Assembly: GCA_029204045.2 (NCBI GenBank)
Contig: CM055067.1
Coordinates: 26,362,838-26,426,837, forward strand
Length of the DNA: 64,000 nt
Direction: 5' to 3'
DNA from: Tillandsia leiboldiana
Lineage: Eukaryota > Streptophyta > Magnoliopsida > Poales > Bromeliaceae
In this document: piece by piece, positions 1 to 8,772 of the stretch
How the letters are laid out: each line of letters begins with the position of its first letter
How positions within the stretch are numbered: the stretch's first letter is position 1
Program-made: the position numbers and the translations under genes
Notes under the pieces: generated by a model
The model's database searches: none
What the model saw: only the letters and a program-made list of their open reading frames with translations
What the model was told of the DNA's origin: nothing

Positions 1-620
1 CGGGCACCCCTTGGGCCCTGCGGCCCTGCAGGCCGCGCGTTTGACGCGCGGCGCTGCAGGGCGCCGTGCGGGCTACCCTCGAGCCGCGCAGCGCTGTCGG
101 CCGCGCGGCGGGTCGCCTTCGTGCGATGAGTATTTTTCTGGAGCGGTTTGGCCATGAGCCGCACCTTACCGTCGACGGCGGCTCGCCGGTGCGCCGCGGT
201 GGTTACGCGACGAGTTTTCCGCGTGACGCCGACGTTCTGCGGCACCGGGTGGGGTTTTTCCGCCAGGTCGAGTGCGGGTTTCGACCGTGGGTTTTCTGAT
301 CCCTTTTTATCTCCTTTTCTGCAGTGGTGACTCAGTGCTGTCTTTCCACGAGGTCGGTGATACGCGTGGTGCCACGTGGAGCTGTAGGATCACACCGGGA
401 CCTCTGTTTGGCGCACGATTTTGCGGATTCTTCGCAGGTGGGTTGGTTTCTTCCGAAAATGTTGCGGAGTGCCCATGTTGCTTGCAAATGCGAAGGTAAT
501 AGGTCCTTGGGACATCGGGTAAATGCGGACCAGCCGTGTAAGTCGTGGGTTGTGGTTTCCGACTAAGACACACATTATGCTCGTAGGAGTTCGTTCTGGA
601 ATACACAGTGATATTCGGTG

Positions 621-816
621 CCCCTGGCTGAGTTACCAGGAGGGCATTTCCCTGGCCGAGTTACCAGGAGGGCATTTCCCTGGCCGAGTTACCAGGAGGG
701 TATTTTCCCTGGCCGAGTTACCAGGTGGGTGTTTCGCCCCTGGCCGAGCTACCAGGAGGGCTTTTCCCTGGCCGAGATACCAGGTCTGAGTTCGCCCCTG
801 GCCGAGTTACCAGGTG
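621..816 (+). repeat. 28-30-bp hairpin minisatellite, seven units
   Basis: Seven head-to-tail units start near 623, 651, 680, 709, 740, 767 and 797. The core is CCTGGCCGAGTTACCAGG, in which CCTGG can pair with CCAGG around an 8-nt loop. A more diverged nine-unit version lies at 60433-60684 in the other LTR of this family. Confidence 0.85.
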
Positions 817-934
817 GCTGCGGGGGAATGGCATGAGCGGGTGGTCATCTTTTATGATTCCAGATGTCATTTCATATTGCATATGCATTACGGCATATAG
901 TGATAGATTTATTTACAGCTTTCATTTCTGTATA

Positions 935-955
935 TATCTATCTATCTATCTATCT
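935..955 (+). repeat. TATC microsatellite
   Basis: About five TATC units in the AT-rich part of the LTR. The matching place in the Ty3-F copy near 60.8 kb lacks the expansion. Confidence 0.8.
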
Positions 956-1351
956 GTGTTTACTTCCAGGTGACTTAGTGGGCTACCGTGGATCGGACAT
1001 TGGTACCCACTGAGATCTGACTTTTCAGTTGATCTCACACCCGCTGTGTGCGTGACAGGTGTTTTAGAGGCGGCCGTTCCGGGGCCGGCACGTGCGGAGT
1101 CTTCTGACCGCGGCAAGGGCTTGGCCGACTAGTGCCTTCTGGGTCTGTAGAGTTCGAGGTAGAGTTTCCCCGGGTATTTTTGTTTTCCCACTTTTGTACT
1201 AGATAGTGTTGTTGTACCCGATTTTGGGAGGCTATGTTGTTGTACCTGGACTTATATTATAGTGACTCCTGTTTTCAGTTTACCTCTTCTGCTTAGCTTC
1301 TTTTCTGCTCTGATACTTGTATAGCTAGATCCCTTACAGGTTGGACGCTTC

Positions 1352-1377
1352 GTCTGTGCGGCAGTTTCCGCACAGAC
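1352..1377 (+). promoter_or_regulatory. U5 inverted repeat close to the LTR end
   Basis: GTCTGTGCGG (1352-1361) and CCGCACAGAC (1368-1377) form a perfect 10-bp stem with a 6-nt loop. Related LTRs have a hairpin at the same place with other stem sequences (28761-28776, 43933-43952, 61826-61845). In an RNA this lies about 50 nt upstream of the LTR end. Confidence 0.6.
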
Positions 1378-1427
1378 GGCGGATCTGTCGGCGAGCCCGG
1401 GTCGCAGTTCGACCCCGGGGCGTGACA

Positions 1428-1580
1428 GTTTAGGCCTGACGTCCTCGTCAGCCCAAACACACATACAACCCAACATAACCAGGCGATGTGAAACTTGTCT
1501 CGCTAGCCTTGTCATCTAGACTCAGGTTCAGCCGAGACTCGTCTCACACTTCCGGCTGGTGATTGGCTCTGATACCAAAT
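1428..1580 (-). mobile_element. Internal fragment of a TRIM/Cassandra-related element
   Basis: Read on the minus strand this matches the Cassandra internal region at 60985-61190: primer-binding site TGGTATCAGAGC (1566-1577), then the same short non-coding domain up to the segment just before the polypurine tract. Beyond the primer site it does not continue into a 5S-bearing LTR. It reads TATAACGACCC on the plus strand, resembling a different LTR terminus. The left edge is cut by the Ty3-F-type LTR end at 1427. Confidence 0.65.
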
Positions 1581-3323
1581 ATAACGACCCGACCCACTAG
1601 CAATAATAACTCGTTGGGCCCAATCGACAGCCCAAAATGTTTAAGTCCAGTTATTGTTACTAGTGTGGTGACTCGAATCTCTGTGGTGCTTGGCTACGTG
1701 GTCAGCGGCTTTTAGACACCTATCTTTGTGCGTCAAGTGCGTTTGCGCGTCAAACGGACGCGAGAAACGGACTCAGTGCGAAAAACGGATCAAAAACACA
1801 TAAATTTGTGCTTTTGGGCTGTTTCGGGCTCCCAAATGTTGGATTCGGGCGCCCGGGAGTAGGTGTACAAGGCCGCGGACCCCGGGTCAACCCTTCCACG
1901 TGTTGCACGGTCGTTGGCGCTGGCAGAGACACGTGGCGCATCGGGATTGGCCGGACGTGCGGGCTCGGAAGACCCGGCGCAGTCAGCATGGCGCCCACGC
2001 CGCTTTTCCACGTGGCGAGCTCCTATTGGCCGGCGCCAACCACCCGGTCGGGGCGGGGACGCGTGGCGCGCGATTGCGGATTCGGGCGCTGCGCGGATGG
2101 TGGCCACATGTCCAGGCGCACCACTGGTGTTTTCGGGCTCCCGAATGTTGGCCCTCAAACTGAAGGTTGGGCAGAATCCTGGTTGGCTATAAATAGGGCA
2201 GTTACTCCTCCATTTGTGATCTTTTGGAGTTTTTCTTGGAGACTCCCATTGCTGAGGAGAAGCTCAACAATCCTCCACCACTTCTAAGGATCTTTGGAGA
2301 GATTTGAAGATCGTTTCATCATCTTCTTCCCCAACTTTGTGGGCTTCGTCGTTCCTTCAGCTGCGGTCTTCTCCGTCGACATTTTGTCCGTGGCCTCCCT
2401 AGAACTAACCCCTTGGAATTGTGAGCTAAAAATTTGAGGAGACCTCCATCATAGGTAGATCTCCAACTTTGGTATTGATCATGCCCCTCCATTTTAGCTT
2501 TTTTTGGGGTGTTTTGCAGCATCTTTGGACCCCTTCTGTATAGTGCCAATTTCTGGACAATATGGATTACTTATGCTTTTTCTTGGCTTTTTTTTTATGG
2601 ATTTTGAAGTTTAAGGGCTTGAAATTTATTTAGACTTCAACAGGAATTCAGGAGCACCATTTCTTTTGATTTTTGAAGGTATTTTGTGCAAGAATTTCTC
2701 CAGTTTTTGAAGCCCTAGGACAGGACAGTGTTGCTGGTTGTTGTGAATGAACTTTTTGCAATGTTCGGCTTTGTCTTACAGATTTCGTGGGGAGCTTGGA
2801 GTTATTCTGATAATGTAAAAGCTTGGGCACATTTTTATGGTCGTGGTGAGCATCTTTCTTTTTGGTTCCAGCTTAAGATTGTGTATGGATTAATAGCTTC
2901 TACACTTCGTTGATGCAAGTGCTGTTTTTATGGGACAATTTTGGACAGCATAGAGAGATTTGATCTTTGTTGAATTTTCGGTAATTGTAGAGGCCTTTTT
3001 CTGACTTCCTGGGTGTTTCTAAGTTGGAGGAGAACTTAGGAACCAAGCTTAGCACCTTTTTGTTGAGGTATGAGTTTAGATTGAGAACTTGATTGATGTT
3101 GGAATCGCTTGCTGGAATTCTGTGCCTAACCGAGTGTTTTTGCGATTGTGCTCAATCCGGCAGGAGGTTTTGGGAGCTTCTTGGTTCGTTGGACCCATGA
3201 GAGCCTGAGGAATGTGGACGCCAAGTTTCAACTTGATCGGATATCGGATCACGGCGTTTTAGGTGGGCTAGATTTCTTCCAAAAGTGGTGGACTCCCTAC
3301 TACGTCTATTTGTTAGTATATGC
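1581..3323 (+). mobile_element. Relic LTR-like region with promoter, no coding sequence
   Basis: No credible gene is visible. The upstream half holds three CACGTG G-boxes, direct copies of a CGGGCTCCC-containing motif (near 1818 and 2132) and a TATA box at 2188-2195. The downstream half is T-rich leader-like sequence. Composition and layout resemble the U3-R-U5 order of the Ty3-B and Ty3-D LTRs, and a Ty3 reverse transcriptase scrap follows at 3324. An imperfect inverted repeat (ACTAG to ACTAGT, about 1596-1662) lies near the left edge. LTR borders could not be fixed. Confidence 0.45.
1897..2195 (+). promoter_or_regulatory. G-box cluster and TATA box of the relic LTR
   Basis: CACGTG occurs at 1897-1902, 1930-1935 and 2009-2014, and TATAAATA at 2188-2195. 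CACGTG/ACGTGGC is the known core bound by plant bZIP and bHLH factors. Activity is inferred, not shown. Confidence 0.6.
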
Positions 3324-3456
3324 TAATGCCCCTGCTGCATTCATGGATTTAATGAACATGACTTATCGGTCGTACTTGGATCCATTTGTGGTTGTGTTAT
3401 GATGATATCCTAGTTTACTCCCGGAGTGACGCCGAGCATGAGGGGCACTTGAGGAT
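3324..3456 (+). pseudogene. Ty3 reverse transcriptase scrap
   Basis: The translation gives the NAPAAFMDLMN motif and then, after a frame change, DDILVYSRSDAEHEGHL. This is the stretch around the catalytic Asp-Asp of Ty3-type reverse transcriptases. Only about 45 codons remain. The frame breaks between the two motifs, and the residues before the Asp pair are lost. Immediately to the right begins the Ty3-A-type partial LTR (TGTAGTACCCACGG at 3460). Confidence 0.8.
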
Positions 3457-3459
3457 CAT

Positions 3460-4200
3460 TGTAGTACCCACGGTTTTTCCTTTGAGTCACTTTCGGTGTG
3501 TGTGGTTTACCGTATTCTTCACATTTATTAATTTTATCGATTTTGATTTTCATGTTGTAGAGCTCGTTAAACGGAGAACGGCGGTGCGATCGGCTCAAAA
3601 ATCTGGCGAACGGATCTTCCGGTAGGATTTTCAAAGTTAATGGGTGGAAAAGGATTTTTAAATACCCATTAATGATTATTGATACTTTAAAATCCATGCC
3701 GATGTAGGAGGGATTTTTCGGAGATTTTGGCACGCAAATCAAGAAAGAAATGGTTAAATAAAAGATAAAAGTAGTTATAAAAGATAAAGGTGGTTACAAA
3801 AGATAAAATCAGTTATTATTGTTACAACCTCTCTTATAAATACTAAGGAACCGGTGATCGGTTTCACCTTACACATTAGAGAGGAGAAATAAGAAAACCT
3901 AGTTTTTTCGCTTTAGAGAGAGAAAGAGAACCTTGTCTTCTTCCTCGTTGTGCGCGCCAAAGATCGAGAACGGAACCGCTATCATCATCGGAGATCGGAG
4001 GAGGAAGCACCGTTACCGTCGGAGATCGGAGATCGGAAAGCGGGTCCGGGCATCGCATCGTCGTCCCCGTCGGCAAAGAGGTTGGATTTTGGCTTTCGTT
4101 ATTATTCTTGTTGTTTACGTGAGGTTTCCGTACTTTCATTTGGGTTTCTTGGGAACTTCCGTCGGAGCAGGAGGTTTAAACGGGAGGCCGCTGCCGCCGT
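3460..4200 (+). mobile_element. Partial LTR of Ty3-A family
   Basis: It starts TGTAGTACCCACGG and is a diverged copy of 4201-4990: same start, same order of motifs, TATA box (3835-3842), then a CGGTTTC hairpin near the likely start site and the GTTTAAACGGGAGGCCGC segment. It stops exactly where the second copy begins. Either Ty3-A inserted into an older LTR of its own family, or this is a recombination product. The upstream part has three copies of an AAAGATAAA...GTTACAA motif (3758-3826). Confidence 0.7.
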
Positions 4201-6775
4201 TGTAGTGTCCACGGTTTCTATATAGTATTACTTTCGGTATTCACAGTATTTTTTGCCGTATTTGTGTTTTGTCTTTTTGGTCGGATCTTTATTCCATTAT
4301 GTAGGGCTCGAAAAATGAAAAACGGTGGTGCGATTGGCTCTAAATTCCGGTAAGTGGAACTCCCGATGTGATTTTTGTAAGTCAATGTAAAAGAAGTGTT
4401 TAGAACACTTATCACGGCTATTGGGTGCTTTGAAATCCGTGCCGACATACGATGTGATTTTCGAAGGCTTTTGAATGTGAATGGAGGGAGAAACGCTTAA
4501 ATTAAATAATTGGTTTTTCATAAAGGAAAATTTGTTACAAAATATTTAGTTGTTACAAAAAGATTCAATTTGTTAAAAAGTTGTTAGGGTTGTTACGGAC
4601 TCTCTTATATATATAGAAACCGGACATCGGTTTCTACTTTAGATGCTCAAGAGAGAGGTTAGAACCCTAGTTTTCAAATTTGTAACAAGAGAGATCATCG
4701 TCTTCTTCCTCGAAGGCTTCGTCGGAGAACGGAATCTGGAATCGGCATCGTGGTGGGGCAACGGAGGAGGGAGCACCGACCGAGCGTGAGACCGGAGAGC
4801 GGAGGACGGAGCCGGACATCGTACCGTCACATTCTCCGACTAAAAGGTGTGTGTTTCGATACTTTTTATATCTCTTGTGAGGTTCCGATGGTGTTTTCAT
4901 GATTCTTGTGTGGATCTTTGAGCCGTTGGTTGAATCGGGGTACCGGATGCGATGTTGGTGATGACCTTTGGAAGGTTAAACGGGAGGCCGCCGCGGCCGT
5001 TATCATGTTCGTGGGGTCGGCACCGCAGTAGTGGTGGTCACGGGGTCACCGCCGGATCCGCGAAGGGCAAAGGGGAAAAGGAAACGCAAAAAAGGGGAGC
5101 TTTACTATTCATTCGGCCCAGCCTAGGAGCGCGGTTCACACTTCAGGCGTGGACCTGGCGCAGGCGAGCGCGGCCCGCGAAGAAGAACCCGGTGCGCCAC
5201 AATCCTGCTCCAGCCCGGTCCAGCTATGCGGTCCACGCGCCAGGCCTGGACCCGGCGTACGAACCTGCCCCGCGACGGTAGACCCGGTGCGCGCTTCTTC
5301 TCCCTGCGTAGCCCGGCCCAAACCGCGGACCCGGCCTTCTCCGAGCGCGCGGCCCAGCGCGGTCCACCGCTGGCGTGCGCCCGGTTCTTGCCGTCGCAGT
5401 TGCTGGCTGTGAACCCGGTCCACGACAGGGACCGTGCACCAGCGCCCAGCCCGAAGGCCCGATAGCCCGTTTTGACGCAGATTTTGGCCCGTTTTGCTCC
5501 TTTTGTTTAGTGTTTTTTATCACGATGATGTTTTAACAATGGTTTTTTGGTGTAGTTTATATTCGAGCTAGGTTCGAGGCGATATTGGGAGTTTTCATGC
5601 ATCGTTTTCTTCGTCATTTGAGATGGGTAATCTAACTAAGGTAGGGAATGTTGTTGTATCATGGTGTCCGACCCTCCTCTCCCTTTTATTTTTAAATTGT
5701 GTTTTGGCATAACTGTTTTCAAAAAAAAGAAGGACAAGGTGTTATTTGTTTGGCAAAATTGGTACATACGAAAAGAGGACAAGACAAGACGCATGGCTTT
5801 ATCGGGTACAGCTACCACGATATAGTCGACAGTTACAGGTTTTGAGGCTCATGGCGCTATCACATACACCAGCGGTTTGGCCACCGCAAGGGTGTACTTT
5901 TTGGAAGAAGTTGGTCTAAGGACCTATGAACTTTACGCGGGGATTGCGTAGGGGCCCTCCAAGGTAGTAAGGGGAGGGTTAGAAGAGCACCAAAAGATTG
6001 AGTAAGGTTGGTTATTCCTTAGGTCTACGGACTAAGGGATGGTATGAATGGAACGGATGTTCCGGTTTCCGGTTTGTTGTCCTAATTACTCTTTGTACCT
6101 CGTTAATGCATATCATGATTATGTTATTGATTATTTCCTTTCCTATATTTTGGTTACTAACTCCCACTATGTGACAGGATCCGGCGGGGACGGAGGAGAG
6201 GCATCGGCTCACGAGTGACATCGCTTTTCGTCATCTCGGTGACTTCTTTTTACTCCTCTTTTGTTAATACACTATGTAGATATGATGAGCATGATACTTG
6301 AACGACTTGTTTGTGGATGATGTGATATAACATGTGGAACATGAATGCCTTAATGATGTGGGATAATAAACTTTGATCTTTCATCCTTATCTTGTGATGG
6401 TTGGATGTGCATGTGGAGGTTTTGAAAAGATAAAATGATTTGCGAAAACGGATTTCTAAAACAGAGTGTCGGGTGGACACTATTTTAAAACCTTGTGGCT
6501 TTATTCTTTCAAATTGGTGTATGCCGAGTGGGTGATTATCTTTTGAATGATGTATAAGTTTATATGATCCCTTGTGTGAGAATGTGTATGTTAAACTAGT
6601 GGTGGTTGGTGATTGTATGTTGTGCGACGCCGTGCATATACAGGGGAGACTCTGTCCGTTTGTTGAGTGACCTTGTATGTGTGGTGGGTCTGGGCACGTG
6701 CCGGAGGGTAAAGGCTTTTAAAGAAAAAAAAATTGGGTCATTTTTCGCTTTCTGATCTACCCTCGGGGCGTGACA
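4201..6775 (+). mobile_element. 5' LTR of Ty3-A (about 2.6 kb)
   Basis: It runs from TGTAGTGTCCACGG to GGGGCGTGACA and is followed 8 bp later by a tRNA-Met primer site, so it is a 5' LTR. TATA lies at 4606-4613. A GC-rich block (5100-5460) has no believable gene. Its partner 3' LTR is not in the window, because Ty3-A is cut at 7765 by Copia-A. Confidence 0.85.
4606..4634 (+). promoter_or_regulatory. TATA box plus start-site hairpin of Ty3-A LTR
   Basis: TATATATA is followed by GAAACCG-GACAT-CGGTTTC, a 7-bp stem. The copy at 3835-3865 keeps most of the pairing with a changed loop. The transcription start is inferred to lie here. Confidence 0.5.
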
Positions 6776-6783
6776 GATTAAGA

Positions 6784-6795
6784 TGGTATCAGAGC
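6784..6795 (+). other. Primer-binding site of Ty3-A
   Basis: TGGTATCAGAGC, complementary to the 3' end of plant initiator-Met tRNA, 8 bp after the LTR end. The leader 6796-7031 is non-coding. Confidence 0.9.
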
Positions 6796-7031
6796 GTAAA
6801 GGGCACCAACCGCGTAGTTTGCATAACATTGTGTTCCAATAATGACTAAAACATCCACAGTATCCTTATGCATGCAAATATCTAGTGTAGTTAACAAGGT
6901 CCCCCGGTTACATGAGTAGGTGGTTTTAAGTTTTTGTTTTAATCATTATGCCTTCCTTTAATTCGTATTTGATTACTTCATCGATTTTGGTTGTTGTTGG
7001 TTGTTAATCCCTTACGATGTGTGTACAGAGT

Positions 7032-7765
7032 ATGGCACGCACCCGATCTTCGGGTGGAGGTAGAGGACAGGAGGAAGTGAGGCCGGCTGTCGCCGAGACT
7101 ACTACAGCCAGGGAGGATCCGTTGCTTCGGCAACAAGTCCAGGAATTATCGGGGCAACTGGCGGCGCTCACTAAGGTTGTGCAGCGGATAGCTCGCGAGA
7201 CGGCATCATTGGTTACCGCCACATTGACTCCTACTCTAGGGCCGGTGCCGCCTGAGGTGCCAGCGCCGGCGACAGGCGATGAGGATACTCTCCCGGCAGA
7301 CACTATGACAGCAAGGGCATCGGCAGTATTAGCAGTGGCACCCCCGGATGTCCCTTCTCCGGTAGACCAGGGATCAAGGCCGGGGGCTACGATTAGGGAT
7401 TCGGCGAGGGGTGTTGGTGCCACACTTTCCCCCACCCAGTCCACGGCCGTGGTCGGTAGGGATCCGGTGGCTCAAACGGAGAGGGCTAGGGTGAGGGCAA
7501 GCCTGGCGGAGTTCCGAAAGTACAAGCCACCCGTGTTTGAGGGTGAGACCACTGATCCATGGGTAGTGGAAAAGTGGGTCGACACTATGGAGAAGCTTTT
7601 CGAGGATCTCATTATGGAGGAGGACGAGCGGGTTCCTCTAGCTGTTCACTTTTTGGAGGGCACAGCCCGGGTTTGGTGGAAGACTGTGCGACCTTCTAGC
7701 GGTGCTTCCTTTCCTTCGTGGTCTACTTTCAGAGAGTTGTTGTTTGGAGTCTTCTTCTCAGATAG
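7032..7765 (+). pseudogene. gag: Ty3-A gag, truncated by Copia-A
   Basis: Open frame starting MARTRSSGGGRG. An upstream in-frame ATG at 7017 is possible, but the one at 7032 begins the typical basic N-terminus. A Gln/Leu-rich coiled-coil-like stretch (QQVQELSGQLAALTKVVQRI) follows, then a linker. The Retrotrans_gag-type capsid core has the motifs FRKYKPPVFEGETTDPW, WVDTMEKLF and ARVWWKTVRP. The product would form the virus-like particle. The frame ends within ELLFGVFFSDSV, where the Copia-A LTR begins at 7766. Nucleocapsid and pol are absent. No frameshift is visible in the surviving part, so the copy was fairly intact when interrupted. Confidence 0.85.
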
Positions 7766-7865
7766 TGTTAAGGAATTTGTTTTGGCGTATTTCGTGAAAG
7801 TAGTTAAGTCTTGAAGATTGAAGATGAAGAAGCTTGGATCATATACCTCAATCTCAAGAAAGAAG
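7766..7865 (+). mobile_element. Copia-A 5' LTR, first 100 bp
   Basis: Starts TGTTAAGGAATTTG, matching the end of the inverted Copia-B LTR at 33400. It is broken at 7865 by Ty3-B and continues at 28836 without loss; total LTR length is about 1,265 bp. GATAG (7761-7765) would be the left target duplication; its partner is not in the window. Confidence 0.9.
7861..7865 (+). repeat. Left target-site duplication of Ty3-B (AGAAG)
   Basis: AGAAG directly precedes the Ty3-B LTR start and recurs directly after its 3' LTR end (28831-28835). Joining the flanks restores the Copia LTR seen in Copia-B. Confidence 0.92.
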
Positions 7866-8343
7866 TGTGAGGACCCGGATCCCCACGACGAGATTACTAG
7901 TTGACCAGCAGCTCCTGGAGGCCTATGGGGCGTGTCAGTGGTATTTGTGCACCAATTGGACACAAGTGATGGGCTCAGTGTGTTAAATGGATCACGTGGG
8001 TGATCGGTGGACTCCGTCAGAGCTTCAGAAGTGGTTTCGCGCGCAATGGATATTAAAATTGGGCTCAGCACGAAGTTTGGATCAAGGAACATCTTCCCGG
8101 ATGCCTTCGGCAATTTTTAGAGTTGGAATTTGGCAAAATGGACCTCGGATTTGGATTTAGCGCGCGAAAACGATGAAAATGGACTATTCACTTGCATTTT
8201 TCGGAGTCCGGATGATTCGGCATGTTTTTCGAGGCAAGGTTACTGTTCCGGTACCGGCGGCGGCGGCGTGCGGCGGCGGGCAGCAGCGGAGCAGGCTCGG
8301 GCAGGTGCGCGGTCCACCGCGGAGGCGTGCACCGGTCGCGGGC

Positions 8344-8772
8344 CACGTGGCGGCTCCCGGTTGGGCCGGCGCAGCGGGCGCGGTCCACGGGAAAGGCGGG
8401 TGTACGGTGGACCGGTGGGGGGACACGAGGCGCGCACCGGTTGGCCGGTCCACGTGCACTCGGTCCACGGAGCTGGCTGGGGAGCGCCTCGGGAAGCGTG
8501 CGTGCAGAGGCGCAGGCGGCGTCGCAGGCGCGCACGTGGGCGACTGTTGACCGAGTGCGGTCCACACGTCGCCTTCCCCGAGCGCCACGTGTCGAGCAGC
8601 GGATGGCCGGTGTGGCTGTCCGCTGTTCGGGGGCGACGTGGCGGGCCCTGGGATTTCCGGACGTGAACAGTGTTGGGCCGGGCCCAACACTGTAGCCGCC
8701 CGGTTCTTGCCAGCGCCCGGAAAGTGGGACTTGTTCGGTATTTTCCGAATTGTTTCGGCAGCCTATTTAAAG
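8344..8772 (+). promoter_or_regulatory. Ty3-B U3 promoter: G-boxes, hairpin, TATA-like box
   Basis: CACGTG occurs at 8345-8350, 8451-8456, 8533-8538 and 8586-8591. CGAGCAGCGGA (8593-8603) pairs with TCCGCTGTTCG (8619-8629) with one G-U. TATTTAAA near 8765 is the best TATA candidate. The same parts recur in the 3' LTR, where a fifth site (near 25437) is intact but mutated here (CACGAG at about 8424). Confidence 0.6.
8667..8693 (+). promoter_or_regulatory. 27-bp U3 palindrome of Ty3-B
   Basis: Arms ACAGTGTTGGGCC and GGCCCAACACTGT, perfect over 13 bp around a single G, about 70 bp upstream of the TATA-like box. The 3' LTR copy is 25679-25705. Ty3-D has the same palindrome with three changed pairs (40971-40997). 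The arms contain TGGGCC, a known core of TCP-bound site II promoter elements. Confidence 0.7.

Larger units (their letters stand above)
1..1427 (+). mobile_element. 3' part of a long Ty3-F-family LTR
   Basis: The sequence repeats, in the same order, what is seen at about 59.8-60.8 kb: one last unit of a GC-rich tandem array (1-90), a 28-30-bp minisatellite (621-816) and an AT-rich stretch. It then runs on to an LTR-type 3' end, GGGGCGTGACA, at 1427. No primer-binding site follows, so this is a 3' LTR or a solo LTR whose start lies left of the window. It carries no credible coding sequence; open frames here come from the repeats. Its last ~90 bp match the ends of the Ty3-B, -D and -E LTRs. Confidence 0.8.

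Noticed and set aside
621..816. CRISPR-like array (regular 28-30-bp repeats)
   Set aside because: There are no spacers: units are directly adjacent and diverged, and the context is a plant LTR.
1396..1420. A tRNA gene at the LTR end (T-arm-like hairpin)
   Set aside because: No acceptor, D or anticodon arm can be drawn around it.
6784..6795. tRNA fragments (TGGTATCAGAGC words)
   Set aside because: These are primer-binding sites placed 2-8 bp after LTR ends; no tRNA surrounds them.
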